Assembly: GCF_023721795.1 (NCBI RefSeq)
Contig: NZ_JAMQYE010000002.1
Span: forward strand, 541,680 to 605,679
Origin: Zeimonas sediminis
GTDB lineage: Bacteria; Pseudomonadota; Gammaproteobacteria; Burkholderiales; Burkholderiaceae_E
Direction of reading: 5' to 3'
DNA length: 64,000 nucleotides
Numbering within the stretch: position 1 is the stretch's first letter; every line of letters starts with the position of its first letter. Both the position numbers and the translations under genes were made by a program. The notes under the pieces were generated by a model that had not been told where the DNA came from, did no database searches, and saw only the letters and a list, made by a program, of their open reading frames with translations. Positions 1 to 9,845 of this stretch are shown in pieces.

Positions 1-3000
1 TTCGTTCGAGCACGCCGCGGTCGATCTCGACCGAGGCGCCGCGCAGGTCCATGCTGACCCGCTTGCCGAGCTCCTTCGCGGCCTGGCGGACGACCCGGTA
101 GAGACGGTCGGAGATCGATCCGAACTGGACCATCCGCATCCGCATCAGGTTCTGCTGCAGTTCGCGCAGCACCTGGGCCTGCCGGTGCATGTCCTGGGTG
201 GCGCCATCCAGGCTGCGCATCGCGTTCTGCTGCACGGTGGCCACGTCGTTGACCGACTCGGCCAGCATCCGCGTGAGCTCCTGGAAGCGCGTGAAGCGAT
301 CGAACTCGAGCGGGTCGAACTCGCTGTCCCTGTCGCGGCGCTGCGCGTTGCGGGCCTGGATCTGCGACTCGGCCTGGATCTCGATCTCGCGCAGCTGCCC
401 GCGCAGCCGCCCGACGTTCTCGGTCAGGTCCTGCAGAGACTGTCGCAGTTGCGACAACTCGTTGTCGAGTCGCGAGCGCGCGATCGACACCTCGCCGGAC
501 TCGTTGACCAGGCGATCCAGCAGATCGGCGCGCACCCGCACCAGGCCGCTGGCCGGCGCCTGGGCGCCGGCCTGAGCAGCCTGTGCCGGCACGGCCGCAG
601 GCGAGGCAAGCGCGGCCGGCGGCTCGGCTTCGGAAAACGGCGCCGCTTCGGGCAGTCGACTCCCGGTGGCGAGGTCGTCGCGCTGCGCGCCCTCCCCGGT
701 TGCCGGAGCGGGCAAATCCTCGCCGGCAGACGAAGCCGGCGCCGCGGCCGGCGGCGCGGCGACACCGCGCTCGCGGATCGCCTCGAACATGCCGACCACC
801 TCGTCGTGCTCGGCGACGAGCTCGTCGATCAGCGCGGTCGGCACCACGGTGAGGCCGCTGGCGGCTTCGACCCGCGTTTCCATCTCGTGCACGCGCTGGC
901 CCAGCACCATCGCGCCGGCCATCCGGGCGCTGCCCTTGACCGTGTGCAGCTGGCGCATCAGCAGCTGCTGAAGCGCGCGATCGGCCGGCTGGGCCTGCCA
1001 GCGCCGCAGGTTCTCGCCGATCTGCGGCAGGATGTCGGTCGCTTCCTCGATGAACAGCGGCAACAGGTCGGCGTCGAGCTCGCCGGACTCGGCGGTCCCG
1101 GATCGCCGCTGGGCGCCGCGCGAGCTCTCCCAGCGCGCCGCGAGCTGATGCGCGAGCGCGAGCGCAGCCGGCTCGTCGCCGGGCATCGCGCCCGCCGCGA
1201 ACCGGCGGAGCATCGCCTGCATCGCCTCGATCGCCTGCGCGTAATCGGCGATGTCTTCGGGACCGACCGCGCGACCGCTCGCGCGCTGGGCCAGCAGGAA
1301 GGCCTCGAGCCGGTCGGCCATCGCCTGCACCGGCCGCAGCGACACCACCGCAGCGCTGCCCTTCAGCGAATGCACGGCCCGCTGGGCCTCGTCGGTGGCC
1401 GCGCGCGCGGGCATCGCGGCCCAGGCGTCCGCGTCGGCCAGCAGCGTCGCGATCAGCGAGTCGGCCTCGTTGAGGAAGATCTCGTACAGCGCACGGCTCA
1501 GCACCAGCGCGCCGATCCGGACCTCGTCGGCCGCCTCGGACGGGGCGGCACTTTCGGCCGGCACCTCGACCGGGGCCACGCTCTCCGCCTGGAGATCCGG
1601 CGTGGCCGAAGCAGCAGTTGCGTCGCCCTCCTCGATTGCGACGAAATCCGCGGCCTCTACGACTTCGACGGCGTCGACGGCTTCCGGCACCTCGACGACC
1701 TCGACGGTTTCCGGCACCTCGACGACCTCGACGATTTCCGGTTCCTCGACGACCTCGTCGGCGTCGCGGACGTCGATGGGCTCACCGATGTCCAGGACCT
1801 CGACGAAATCGCTCGCGTCCTGCGATCCCCCTTCACCCTCGTCGGGGAGCACGGCGATCGCGGCCTCGATCTCGACTGTCTCGTCGAGTCCGAGCTCCGG
1901 GCGATCGGTGGCTGCATCGGGCGCGTTCGACTCGTCGGCAGCAGCGATGGCCAAGCCGGTGCCCGCGGCGACCAGGCGGGCCAGCGACTCGCCGGACGGT
2001 CGACCGTCGCGGATCGCCTCGGCCGCCTCGACGACCGGCGTCGGATCCATCCTCGCGCCGGGCTCGTCGGCCAGCGCGCCTATCCATCCGCGGAAAAGGG
2101 CCGCGGCCAGCTCGATCAGGTCCTGCAGCTCGGGGGTCGCGGCCCGCGACTCGGCCAGCCACAGGTTCATCGTCTGCTCCAGCGACCAGGCCGCCTCGCC
2201 GAGCTCGACCAGGCCGACCATGCGGCCCGAGCCCTTCAGCGTGTGGAAGCCGCGACGGATCGCGGTCATCGCGTCCGGGTCCGACGGCGCCTCGCGCGAC
2301 ATGCCGACCGCCTGCTCGATCGCGTCGAGCACCTCGGCGGCCTCGCCGAGGAAGATCTCGAGCAGTTCCGGGTCCGGCGATTCGGTCGCTTGCGGCTGCG
2401 GCGCCGCCGGCACGCCGGCCGCGTCGCCCGATGAAGTCGCTTCGACGATCGTCGCCCCGCCCGCGGCGTGCGCCATGTCGACGCGAGGGCCCGCGGCAGG
2501 CGCCTCGCCAGTGCCCGCCTCGGCCGCGGCCGACACCGCCGACGCCTTCGATGCCGCCGACACCCCCTGCCGCCTCGGGCCGGCGGCGTCGGAACTTCCA
2601 TGGACAGAGGCCTCGATCCGCCCGGTATCGGGATCGAACACGACGCCGATGCCGGCACGTTCGGGCGCCAGCAGGCCGTCGACGAAGAATCCCAGCGCGC
2701 CCAGGCTCGCGGCCACGTCCTCGAAGCGCGCCGGATCGAGCACGGCGACCGTCTCCTCGAGCACGCGGGTGTCGGCCTCGTCGGCGGCCTCGCCCGTCGC
2801 CGGCAGCGCGGCGGCGGCGAAGCCCTCCACCTGCCCGGCCACCGCGTCAGCGGCATCGCCGGCTTGCGCATGACCGAGCAGCCTGAGCGCCCCGCCGACC
2901 TGGCGCAAGTGTCGCACCGCGCCGGGAAGGCCCTCGCGCTGCGCCGGATCGCGGAAGAAGGCGTCGAGCGATTGCTCGACCTGGTTCAGCGTCGCGCGCG

Positions 3001-4366
3001 TTTCGGCCACGAACGCCGACATCGTGACCCGCTCCTGGGCGGCCTGGCCCAGCGCGCGCATCCAGTCGGGCAGCGGCGGCAGTTCGCCGGCGGCCTTCGC
3101 GGCCACGCTCAGGCGCTCGCCGAGCTCGGCGGCATGCGACTCCAGGTCGGCCGTCCGGCCGGGGCCTCTTTCGAGGAACTGCTCGGCGAACAGCAGGCCG
3201 CTGGCGGCCTCGAGCGCGAGCGCCTCCTCGGCCTGCCGCTCCGGCGCGCAGGCAGCCCGCGCGCACTCCACCAGACCGGCTGCCATGCGCTGCAGGCCGG
3301 CCGACGGGAGCCTGCCCACCGCATCGGCGAAGGCCTCGGACGCCTCGAGCCGCGCGGCAGCGGCGCCCGCGCCGACGGCGTCCCAGCGCAGCCTGGCGGT
3401 CGCGAGCGCGGCGCGCGCCGCGTCGAGCGCAGCCGGGTCGGTGCCGCCGAAACGCCGGACCTCGTAGTCGGACGGTATCGCGCCGTCGAGGCGGAACGCC
3501 TCGCGGACCTCGGCCACCCGCTGCGAGCCGGCGCCGGCGCCCGCCAGCAGGAACAGGGTCTCGGCGAGCAGGCGCTCGCCGACCGGCAGCAGCTCGCTGA
3601 CCGTCTGCCGGATCTGCAGGTTGATTCGCGCGAGCAAGCGCTTGGCCGCAACGTCCAGCGGCAGGCTGCCGCCGGCCCAGGCTTCGAAGCAGGCGAGCGC
3701 CGCCCGCCAGAACACCGCCTGCCTGGCGCCGCGCTCCGAGTGCAGGACCGTGTCGACCGCCGCGCGCATCGCGTCGAGGGCGGCGCGGTCGGCCGGATCG
3801 CGCATCAGCTTGAGCAGGCCGCGCTCGAAGTCCGCCCGGGCAGCGGCGAGCTGGCCGCCGTCGGTCACGCGGATCGGCGGCGGCTCCACGATCGGGCCGG
3901 CCGGCGCCGGCACCACGAACAGGTCGGAGGCCTGGATCCGGCTCTCGCCGCGCGCGGCCAGAAGGTCGCGGTAGTAGGGAAACAGGTAGAGCGGCTGGTG
4001 CGCATCGCCGGCGAGCAGGCCGTCCAGGTATTCCGCGACCGCGCCGCAGGCGCCGGCGAAGGCCTCGACCGCAGCCTCGTCGAGCGAGGCCGCGCCGCGC
4101 TCGATCGCATCGATGAAGCGCTCGGCCTCGGCGGTCAGCGCCGGAACGCCCGACAGGCCCACGATCGCCAGCGCGCCGTGCGCCTGGTGCACGCCGGTGC
4201 GCGCGGCGCGCAGCGCGCTCGCGTCGTCGGGGCCGGCGGCCAGCTGGCGCCGAAGCGAGTCGACCGAATTCTGCAGCGACTGCCGGATCTCGGCCGCGCA
4301 CCAGGACAGCACCGAAAGGTCGGGCGCTGCGTCGAACTGCTGGACTTCGTCCATGGCCGCCCCCAT
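1..4366 (-). CDS. chpA: ChpA/PilL-type hybrid CheA histidine kinase, C-terminus cut by window edge
   Basis: Sensor kinase of the type IV pilus chemosensory (Chp) system, expected to phosphorylate the PilG and PilH receivers encoded upstream. Only the N-terminal ~1450 residues are in the window. Three clear histidine phosphotransfer (HPt) domains are visible, with motifs HTLKGS (about residue 700), HSLKGS (about 1000) and HTVKGS (about 1140), plus a divergent N-terminal region with the weaker motif VHQAHGAL. A CheA dimerisation helix pair follows near residue 1290 (VNESGEVSIARSRLDNEL). The ATPase, CheW-like and receiver domains must lie beyond position 1. Long acidic, Ala/Pro/Glu-rich linkers separate the HPt domains. 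ATG at 4366 lies 2 nt after the pilJ stop; an in-frame ATG at 4354 preceded by GGGGGCGG is an equally good start. Family and operon position make the call firm. Confidence 0.93.
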   Translation of the reverse strand, partial: MGAAMDEVQQFDAAPDLSVLSWCAAEIRQSLQNSVDSLRRQLAAGPDDASALRAARTGVHQAHGALAIVGLSGVPALTAEAERFIDAIERGAASLDEAAVEAFAGACGAVAEYLDGLLAGDAHQPLYLFPYYRDLLAARGESRIQASDLFVVPAPAGPIVEPPPIRVTDGGQLAAARADFERGLLKLMRDPADRAALDAMRAAVDTVLHSERGARQAVFWRAALACFEAWAGGSLPLDVAAKRLLARINLQIRQTVSELLPVGERLLAETLFLLAGAGAGSQRVAEVREAFRLDGAIPSDYEVRRFGGTDPAALDAARAALATARLRWDAVGAGAAAARLEASEAFADAVGRLPSAGLQRMAAGLVECARAACAPERQAEEALALEAASGLLFAEQFLERGPGRTADLESHAAELGERLSVAAKAAGELPPLPDWMRALGQAAQERVTMSAFVAETRATLNQVEQSLDAFFRDPAQREGLPGAVRHLRQVGGALRLLGHAQAGDAADAVAGQVEGFAAAALPATGEAADEADTRVLEETVAVLDPARFEDVAASLGALGFFVDGLLAPERAGIGVVFDPDTGRIEASVHGSSDAAGPRRQGVSAASKASAVSAAAEAGTGEAPAAGPRVDMAHAAGGATIVEATSSGDAAGVPAAPQPQATESPDPELLEIFLGEAAEVLDAIEQAVGMSREAPSDPDAMTAIRRGFHTLKGSGRMVGLVELGEAAWSLEQTMNLWLAESRAATPELQDLIELAAALFRGWIGALADEPGARMDPTPVVEAAEAIRDGRPSGESLARLVAAGTGLAIAAADESNAPDAATDRPELGLDETVEIEAAIAVLPDEGEGGSQDASDFVEVLDIGEPIDVRDADEVVEEPEIVEVVEVPETVEVVEVPEAVDAVEVVEAADFVAIEEGDATAASATPDLQAESVAPVEVPAESAAPSEAADEVRIGALVLSRALYEIFLNEADSLIATLLADADAWAAMPARAATDEAQRAVHSLKGSAAVVSLRPVQAMADRLEAFLLAQRASGRAVGPEDIADYAQAIEAMQAMLRRFAAGAMPGDEPAALALAHQLAARWESSRGAQRRSGTAESGELDADLLPLFIEEATDILPQIGENLRRWQAQPADRALQQLLMRQLHTVKGSARMAGAMVLGQRVHEMETRVEAASGLTVVPTALIDELVAEHDEVVGMFEAIRERGVAAPPAAAPASSAGEDLPAPATGEGAQRDDLATGSRLPEAAPFSEAEPPAALASPAAVPAQAAQAGAQAPASGLVRVRADLLDRLVNESGEVSIARSRLDNELSQLRQSLQDLTENVGRLRGQLREIEIQAESQIQARNAQRRDRDSEFDPLEFDRFTRFQELTRMLAESVNDVATVQQNAMRSLDGATQDMHRQAQVLRELQQNLMRMRMVQFGSISDRLYRVVRQAAKELGKRVSMDLRGASVEIDRGVLER
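1681..1761. repeat. Three tandem 27-bp repeats inside chpA
   Basis: Three consecutive 27-bp units (1681-1707, 1708-1734, 1735-1761) differ at only a few positions. On the minus strand they encode repeated nonapeptides of the type VPETVEVVE in the acidic linker between two HPt domains of ChpA. The unit length is a multiple of three, so copy-number change would alter linker length without breaking the frame. Confidence 0.85.
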
Positions 4367-4368
4367 CG

Positions 4369-6600
4369 TCAGCCGACCTTGAAGCGCGACACCGAGCTCT
4401 TCAGTTCCTGCGCGAGTTCGGAGAGCTGCCGGATCGAGCCGGCGGTGTGCAGCGTGCCCTCGCTGGTCTGCTCGGTCACGAGCAGGATGCGCTGGATCGA
4501 CTGCGCGACGGTGCCGGCCGAAGCGGCCTGCTTGGAGGTGGTGTTCGAGAAGTCCTCGATCAGCTCGGCCAGGTGCCGGGACACGCGACCGATCTCGCCC
4601 AGCGCGCGGCCGGCCTCGTCGGACAGCCGCGTGCCCTCGACCACGCCCTGCGTGCTGCGCTCCATCGCCGCGACCGCGTCCTGCGTGTCGGTCTGGATCG
4701 TGCGGATCAGCGCCGCGATCTGCTTGGTCGCCTCGGCCGAACGCTCGGCCAGCCGCTGGACCTCCTCGGCGACGATCGTGAAACCGCGGCCCGCCTCGCC
4801 GGCCGACGCGGCCTGGATCGCCGCGTTCAACGCCAGCACGTTGGTCTGCTCGGTGATGTCCGAGATCAGCTCGACGATCTCGCCGACCTCCTGCGAAGAC
4901 TCGCCGAGCCGCTTGATCCGCTTGGCAGTCTCCTGGATCTGGTCGCGAATCCCGTTCATGCCGCTGATCGCGTTGTCCACCGCCCGCGAACCGTCCTCGG
5001 AGGCCGCCAGCGAGTGCCGGGCCACCTGCACCGATTCGGCGGCCCGCGCCGACACCTCGTTGATCTGCTGCGCCATCCGCAGCACCGCCTCGCCGGTCTC
5101 GCGGATCTCGCGCGACTGCTGCTCGCTGGCCGCCTGCAGGCTGGACGCGGTCATCTGCGCCTTGGACGAGGCCTCGTTGACCATCTCGGCGGTCGCGTTG
5201 ATCCGCGACACCAGGCTTCGCAGCTCCTCGACCGTGTAGTTGACCGAGTCGGCGATCGCGCCAGTGATGTCCTCGGACACGGTGGCCTGGATCGTCAGGT
5301 CGCCGTCGGCGACTTCCTGCAGCTCGTTCATCAGGCGCAGGATCGCCGACTGGTTCTGGTCGTTCGCGCGCTTGGCCTCCTGCTCGAGCCGCTCGGCGAC
5401 CGCGCGCTGGCGCTCGGCTTCCTCGGCGCGCTGCTCGCTGTCGGACAGGAAGGCGCGGAACAACCCGAACAGCGCCAGCAGCGCGATGAAGCCCGAGCCC
5501 GCGGCGATCCACTTGTTCCACATGGCCAGCCCGCCGCCGCCGCGCAACGCATCGCGCAGCGACTCGAGCCTGCCGCGCACGGTTTCGCTGTCCGCGAAGA
5601 TCCGTCGTTCGGCGGCGCGCGCCTGCTGCAGGCCCTGGATGCCGGTCATCACCGAAGCCAGCGAGGCTTCGGTCGCGGTGCTCGCCTGGCGCAGCCACTC
5701 GAGCGAACGCCTGGCCTCGCCGTCGCCGACCGGCGAGATCCGCATCCGGTCGCTGCCGTTGAGCAGCGCATCCGACAGTTGCCGCAACGACGCGACCGCC
5801 TGGCGCAGGCCGTCGACGTCGACGACGTCGGCAATGCCGAGCGTGCCGGCGTCGCGGGCGATCCGCTGCGACAGGGCCACGAGCTCGCCGGCCGCGGCCA
5901 CCTCGCGCGACGACGCGCCCGCCTGCAGCCGCTGCGTCGCCACGACCTGCGTGGCGGCCAGCAACTGGGGATTGGTCTTCGCGACCTGCTGGCGGAACTC
6001 GGCCAGGGCCACCAGCAGCGACTGCTGCGCGAGCAGCGCCCCTGCCGCGGCGTCGCTCGGGCGCCAGGCCTCGAGCAGCGCGACCGCGCTGGGCGCGCCG
6101 ACGCCGGCCGGTGCCGCCACGCCGGCATCGACCAGTTGCCTGAGCGAGCGGTCGACGACCTGGCGGCTCTCGGCGAGCTGCCGAAACGCGTCGACGTTGC
6201 CGGCGATCGCATTGGGCGCGGCCTTGGCCAGGCGCTGCGAGTGGGTCAACGCGTCGCCGAGCAGTTGCGTGGAGCGCGCGGTCTCGGCGGTCTGGCGCGC
6301 GTCGAGCCACAGAAAGGCCACGCCGAGCAGCGCGGACAGCACCAGCACAGGCAGCCACACCTGCAGCTGCTTCTGGATCGGCAGGTGGCCGACCAGGGGG
6401 ATCGTGAAGCGCTTGCGGCGACGCGCCGACGACCCGGCGAAGGCCTCGGCGGCGGCGGCGTCCCGCGCTTCGTCGACGGTCGGCCCGCCGTCGTCGTCGG
6501 GCAGCAGCGTCTCGATCAGCGCGGTGTCCGGCGCGGCGTCCGCCGGCGCGTGCGCCTTCGGGGTCGCGAAACCGGGCAGCTTCAGGGACATCTTCATCAT
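4369..6600 (-). CDS. pilJ: PilJ-type methyl-accepting chemotaxis receptor of the Chp system
   Basis: Inner-membrane receptor feeding the ChpA kinase. A basic cytoplasmic N-terminus precedes a first membrane segment (around [18 protein letters not shown]), a periplasmic PilJ-type helical sensor region of ~270 residues, a second membrane segment ([18 protein letters not shown]), a HAMP-like linker and a long MCP signalling coiled coil. The hairpin tip is present ([20 protein letters not shown], typical E...NxxALNAAI...E pattern). Length ~743 residues, a little longer than P. aeruginosa PilJ because of an N-terminal extension. ATG at 6600 is chosen because AAGAAG and GAGG precede it and it clears pilI; an upstream ATG at 6630 would overlap pilI by 11 nt. 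The next gene, chpA, follows immediately. Confidence 0.95.
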   Translation of the reverse strand: MMKMSLKLPGFATPKAHAPADAAPDTALIETLLPDDDGGPTVDEARDAAAAEAFAGSSARRRKRFTIPLVGHLPIQKQLQVWLPVLVLSALLGVAFLWLDARQTAETARSTQLLGDALTHSQRLAKAAPNAIAGNVDAFRQLAESRQVVDRSLRQLVDAGVAAPAGVGAPSAVALLEAWRPSDAAAGALLAQQSLLVALAEFRQQVAKTNPQLLAATQVVATQRLQAGASSREVAAAGELVALSQRIARDAGTLGIADVVDVDGLRQAVASLRQLSDALLNGSDRMRISPVGDGEARRSLEWLRQASTATEASLASVMTGIQGLQQARAAERRIFADSETVRGRLESLRDALRGGGGLAMWNKWIAAGSGFIALLALFGLFRAFLSDSEQRAEEAERQRAVAERLEQEAKRANDQNQSAILRLMNELQEVADGDLTIQATVSEDITGAIADSVNYTVEELRSLVSRINATAEMVNEASSKAQMTASSLQAASEQQSREIRETGEAVLRMAQQINEVSARAAESVQVARHSLAASEDGSRAVDNAISGMNGIRDQIQETAKRIKRLGESSQEVGEIVELISDITEQTNVLALNAAIQAASAGEAGRGFTIVAEEVQRLAERSAEATKQIAALIRTIQTDTQDAVAAMERSTQGVVEGTRLSDEAGRALGEIGRVSRHLAELIEDFSNTTSKQAASAGTVAQSIQRILLVTEQTSEGTLHTAGSIRQLSELAQELKSSVSRFKVG

Positions 6601-6619
6601 GATCTTCTTGGTCCTCGCG

Positions 6620-7168
6620 TCAGCGGGCAACCGTCATGAAACGGTCGTCGACGGCGAGCCTCGCGAGGCTCAGTTCGGTCCACAGGCGCCCTTCCGCATC
6701 GAGCCAGTCGGCGCCCAGCCAGCCCGGGCGCGCCTCGGTGGCTGCCTCGGCGGATGCTTCGGCCGGCGTCATCGCCTCCACGTTCTGCAGCCCGAGCATC
6801 CGGGAGACGACGATCGCCGCGTTCAGGCCCAGCCGCGGCGCGAACGCGATCAGCCGCGCGTCGCGGCCGGCCGGCGCGAAGGAATCGCCGACGAAGCGCC
6901 CCAGGTCCGAAACCGCGTACAGCGATCCCCGGAGATTGACCAGGCCGCGGAACCAGTCGCGCGTGAGCGGCACCGCGGCGATCGTGGCCGGCACCGGCAC
7001 GACTTCGCCGGCCTCGGACAGCTCGACCAGCAGCCGGCGCGCACCCACCTGCACGCCGAGCCGCGCGGTGGGCGCGGCGCCCGACGCCGCCTGGCGCAGG
7101 CGCTCGGACAGTCGCGCCTGGAACTCGCGCAGGTTCTTCTTGCGGTCGGTGCTGGTCTGCGCTTCCAC
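6620..7168 (-). CDS. pilI: CheW-like adaptor PilI
   Basis: Single CheW-like domain protein of 182 residues that should couple the PilJ receptor to the ChpA kinase. An N-terminal helical stretch ([19 protein letters not shown]) is followed by the SH3-like double barrel with the typical [20 protein letters not shown] core segment. It sits between pilH (22 nt upstream) and pilJ in the conserved pilG-pilH-pilI-pilJ-chpA order. ATG at 7168 is the only reasonable start. Confidence 0.94.
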   Translation of the reverse strand: MEAQTSTDRKKNLREFQARLSERLRQAASGAAPTARLGVQVGARRLLVELSEAGEVVPVPATIAAVPLTRDWFRGLVNLRGSLYAVSDLGRFVGDSFAPAGRDARLIAFAPRLGLNAAIVVSRMLGLQNVEAMTPAEASAEAATEARPGWLGADWLDAEGRLWTELSLARLAVDDRFMTVAR

Positions 7169-7190
7169 GGCTTCTCCGGTTCGGCGGCGC

Positions 7191-7553
7191 TCAGGCGTGC
7201 GCGAGCTGCGCGACCCGCTGCAGCAGCTCTTCCGGACGCACCGGCTTGGTCAGGTAATCGCTGGCGCCCTGGCGCAGGCCCCAGATCCGGTCGGTCTCGG
7301 CGCTCTTGCTCGAGCACAGGATGATCGGGATGTCCTTCGTGGACGGATCGCGCGACAGCGCCCTGGCGATCTGGAAGCCGCTCTGCCCGGGCATCACCAC
7401 GTCGAGCACGACCAGAAGCGGACGCTCGAGCTGCACCTTCTTCAGGGCCTCCTCGCCGTTCGAGGCGGTGGCCACCTGGTAACCGTTCCTGAGCAGCAGG
7501 TCGGTCAGGAACCAGCGCTCGGTCGGGGAATCGTCGACGACCAGGATCTTCAT
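7191..7553 (-). CDS. pilH: PilH twitching-motility response regulator
   Basis: Stand-alone receiver domain of 120 residues with no output domain. Phosphoacceptor is Asp51 (VVLDVVMPG), with the acidic pair Asp7-Asp8 (VVDDSP), the conserved Ser in ILCSSKS and Lys in TKPV. In the Chp system PilH and PilG are the paired CheY-like outputs; PilH is thought to favour pilus retraction control. It lies 23 nt downstream of pilG on the same strand. Confidence 0.94.
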   Translation of the reverse strand: MKILVVDDSPTERWFLTDLLLRNGYQVATASNGEEALKKVQLERPLLVVLDVVMPGQSGFQIARALSRDPSTKDIPIILCSSKSAETDRIWGLRQGASDYLTKPVRPEELLQRVAQLAHA

Positions 7554-7576
7554 GGACGGGGGACTGCGATCACGAT

Positions 7577-8035
7577 TCAGACGATCGGGGCGAAGGAGAA
7601 CGAGGCTTCCTGGGCACCGCTCTCGGCGTGCGCCGTCGCGCCTGTCGCGTGCCGGTTCAGGTGCTCCCCTACCGTGCGGATCAGCCCGTCCTTCGTGAAG
7701 GGCTTGGTCAGGTACTGGTCCGAGCCCACCATCCGGCCGCGGGCGCGGTCGAACAGGCCGTCCTTGCTCGAGAGCATGATGACCGGGATGTCGCGATAGC
7801 GGACGCTCTTCTTGATCAGCGCGCAGGTCTGGTAGCCGTCGAGCCGCGGCATCAGGATGTCGCAGAAGATCAGGTGCGGCTCGTGGTCGGCGACCTTGGC
7901 CAGCGCGTCGAAACCGTCCTCGGCGAGCAGCACCTCGCAGCCCGCCTGCTTCAGGAAGATCTCGGCGCTGCGGCGGATCGTATTGCTGTCGTCGATCACC
8001 AGGACGCGCAGGCCCGACAGTCCGGCTTGGCTCAT
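7577..8035 (-). CDS. pilG: PilG twitching-motility response regulator
   Basis: Receiver-domain protein of 152 residues. Asp59 in IFCDILMP is the phosphoacceptor; Asp15-Asp16 (IDDSN) and the Lys of TKPFTK complete the active site. A ~25-residue Ala/His-rich tail follows the domain. PilG is the CheY-like output that promotes pilus extension and, in Pseudomonas, links the Chp system to adenylate cyclase. The ATG lies 1 nt after the rubredoxin stop, so the genes are probably co-transcribed. Confidence 0.94.
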   Translation of the reverse strand: MSQAGLSGLRVLVIDDSNTIRRSAEIFLKQAGCEVLLAEDGFDALAKVADHEPHLIFCDILMPRLDGYQTCALIKKSVRYRDIPVIMLSSKDGLFDRARGRMVGSDQYLTKPFTKDGLIRTVGEHLNRHATGATAHAESGAQEASFSFAPIV

Positions 8036-8036
8036 G

Positions 8037-8225
8037 TCATATCTCCACCATCTCGAAGTCCTCCTTGCGGGCGCCGCATTCGGGACAGGTCCAGTTGATC
8101 GGAATGTCTTCCCAGCGCGTGCCGGGAGGGATGCCCTCGTCCGGCAGGCCTTCTTCCTCGTTGTAGATCCAGCCGCAGATCAGGCACATCCAACTACGAA
8201 AACCCGCGTTCGCTGCGTCGCTCAT
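8037..8225 (-). CDS. rubA: Rubredoxin
   Basis: Small iron protein of 62 residues carrying a Fe(Cys)4 site formed by CLICG near the N-terminus and CPECG near the C-terminus, the rubredoxin signature pair. It is a one-electron carrier in the cytoplasm. ATG at 8225 is preceded by AGGG/GAGG; an upstream ATG at 8279 would add 18 non-family residues. It heads the pil chemosensory operon and diverges from thiE. In many Burkholderiales rubredoxin sits between thiamine genes and pilG, so this order is usual. Confidence 0.95.
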   Translation of the reverse strand: MSDAANAGFRSWMCLICGWIYNEEEGLPDEGIPPGTRWEDIPINWTCPECGARKEDFEMVEI

Positions 8226-8337
8226 CCTCGTTTTCCCTGGCTGAAGGTTCGAATCGGGACCCGCGGAGCGAGGATCCAACGCCGCGGTTCAGACCGCGAT
8301 CCGCCCTCGCCCGCGCGGGCCTCTTCCCTGTGAGCCG

Positions 8338-9153
8338 ATGTTAACCTCGGCCCCGAAGCGCCACCGGCCGGCACCGACCAGTGGCGAGGATGTTGCGACG
8401 AACGCACAGGAGCGCGAATTGCCCGAAGAATCCAAGGCCGGCGAGGCGGTCGTGAACGCCGCTGCGCCGGGTTCCCACACGGCCGCGACCGATTCCGGCG
8501 AAGCCCTGCCCCCGCCGCCGCCCAAGGCGCCGATTCGCGGCCTCTACGTGCTGACGCCCGACACCGACGACGACGAATGGCTGGCCGCGGCGGTGGCCGC
8601 CGCGATCGCAGGCGGCACGAGCGCGGTGCAGTACCGGAACAAGACCGCGGACGCGACGACCCGGCTGCGCCAGGCGAGGATGCTCATGAAGCTGTGCCAC
8701 GCGCGCGGCGTGCCGCTGATCGTCAACGACTCGGTCGACATGGCGATCGCCTCCGGCGCCGCCGGCGTGCACCTGGGCCGCGACGACGACGACCCCTTCG
8801 ACGCCCGCCGGCGACTGGGGCCGGACGCGATCGTCGGCGTGTCCTGCTACGACGAGTTCGAGCGGGCCGAGCAGTATGCGGGAGTGGCCGACAACCTGGC
8901 CTTCGGCAGCCTGTTCGGGTCGAGCACGAAGCCGGGGGCGGTGCGCGCGCCGCTCGAGCTGCTGACCCGCGCAAGGGCGCGGGGGTGGAACGTGGTGGGG
9001 ATCGGGGGGGTGGATGCTTCGAACGCGCGGCTGGCGATCGAGGCGGGAGCGGATGCCGTGGCGGTGATCACCGCGGTGTTCGGTACTGGCCGAGGCGCCG
9101 CGGAGGCAATCGAGGAAGCGGCCCGAGCGGTACGGGCGGTTCTTCCGCGATGA
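8338..9153 (+). CDS. thiE: Thiamine-phosphate synthase ThiE
   Basis: Joins hydroxymethylpyrimidine diphosphate and thiazole phosphate to make thiamine phosphate in the cytoplasm. The TIM-barrel starts near residue 65 (IRGLYVLTPD) and shows the ThiE landmarks VQYRNK, LIVNDSVDMA, GVHLGRDD, GVSCYD, and the phosphate loop VVGIGGVDASNA. The first ~60 residues are Ala/Glu/Pro rich (with a Pro run) and not part of the fold. The start is uncertain: ATG at 8338 has no clear ribosome site, while TTG at 8419 is preceded at good spacing by AGGAG (8409-8413) and still includes the whole domain. No TPP riboswitch is visible upstream. Confidence 0.92.
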   Translation: MLTSAPKRHRPAPTSGEDVATNAQERELPEESKAGEAVVNAAAPGSHTAATDSGEALPPPPPKAPIRGLYVLTPDTDDDEWLAAAVAAAIAGGTSAVQYRNKTADATTRLRQARMLMKLCHARGVPLIVNDSVDMAIASGAAGVHLGRDDDDPFDARRRLGPDAIVGVSCYDEFERAEQYAGVADNLAFGSLFGSSTKPGAVRAPLELLTRARARGWNVVGIGGVDASNARLAIEAGADAVAVITAVFGTGRGAAEAIEEAARAVRAVLPR

Positions 9154-9251
9154 CGCTCCGTGCCAATGATTCGGTCGGACCGTCGCTCCCGTCCGGCCGA
9201 CCGGGCTTCGATGTCGCCTCCGGCATGCCACGCTCCGCGACGCCCCGAAAG

Positions 9252-9279
9252 CGAAAGGGCCGCCAAGGCGGCCCTTTCG
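9252..9279. terminator. Hairpin terminator between thiE and pilA
   Basis: Perfect 13-bp inverted repeat (9252-9264 with 9267-9279, core AAAGGGCCGCC) lying between the convergent 3' ends of thiE and pilA. The stem ends in AAA/TTT runs in both directions, so it can serve either gene. Confidence 0.75.
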
Positions 9280-9330
9280 GGTGGTTCCCCTGGCGAGGGC
9301 AGCTTCGTGCCCTGCCAGTTCAGCGCAAGC

Positions 9331-9768
9331 TTACTTGCAGCTGCCGGGCATCCACTGCGCCGGCGTGCCGGTGCAGGCCCACGAAACGACGGCGGTGGGG
9401 GTCGCCGCGTTGTCGAACGTCGGGGTCAGCGTGACGACCGTGTCGCCAGCCGCCACGATGTCGCCGGTCACTTCGATCACACCCTGGGCGTCGACCACGA
9501 TGCTCTTCGCGTACTGGGTGGCGGTGAAGCTGTCGTCGCAGGTCGTCAGGTCGCCGGCGGCGCCTGCCGACTGAACGATCTCGGTCACGCAGGTGCGGGC
9601 GCTGCTGGCGGCCAGCACGATCTCCGAGGCCTTCGCGCGGTTCGAGTAGTCGGAGTACGCCGGCAGCGCCACCGCCGCCAGGATGCCGATGATCGCCACG
9701 ACGATCATCAGTTCGATCAGCGTGAAGCCTTTCTGGACCTGCTTGCGAACTTTCTGGAACTTCATCAT
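9331..9768 (-). CDS. pilA: Type IV major pilin PilA
   Basis: Prepilin of 145 residues. A short basic leader ending in QKG is followed by the mature N-terminus [20 protein letters not shown], with the invariant Glu at mature position 5, the PilD peptidase/methylase signature. Four cysteines follow; the last two (WACTG and PGSCK) would form the C-terminal D-region disulfide loop. ATG at 9768 (tandem ATG at 9765) is chosen because AGGAG lies 8-9 nt upstream and the leader then has the normal length of about 14 residues. It stands as a single-gene unit with its own sigma-54 type promoter, and is the likely output target of the chemosensory operon 1.5 kb away. Confidence 0.96.
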   Translation of the reverse strand: MMKFQKVRKQVQKGFTLIELMIVVAIIGILAAVALPAYSDYSNRAKASEIVLAASSARTCVTEIVQSAGAAGDLTTCDDSFTATQYAKSIVVDAQGVIEVTGDIVAAGDTVVTLTPTFDNAATPTAVVSWACTGTPAQWMPGSCK

Positions 9769-9829
9769 TTCATCTGCTCCTGTTGAGAATCTGGGTTCGG
9801 GCCGATCCCTGTCGGCTCGCGGATGTATG

Positions 9830-9845
9830 TGCAGGGGGTGTGCCA
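9830..9845 (-). promoter_or_regulatory. Sigma-54 type -24/-12 promoter of pilA
   Basis: Read on the minus strand the site is TGGCACACCCCCTGCA, which has the diagnostic GG-N10-GC spacing of RpoN promoters. It would start transcription about 50 nt upstream of the pilA ATG. Sigma-54 plus PilS/PilR control of pilA is established in Pseudomonas and other proteobacteria. Confidence 0.8.

Noticed and set aside
185..2434. Long plus-strand open frame of 749 codons opposite chpA, Arg/Leu/Gly rich
   Set aside because: It is the antisense shadow of chpA in GC-rich DNA; no protein family pattern, while the opposite strand shows HPt domains.
8242..8256. GGTTCGAATC resembling a tRNA T-loop
   Set aside because: Flanking bases do not form a T-stem, and no anticodon or acceptor stem is present.
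8226..8337. Possible TPP riboswitch before thiE
   Set aside because: None of the conserved TPP aptamer sequences (CUGAGA, ACCUGA) is present.
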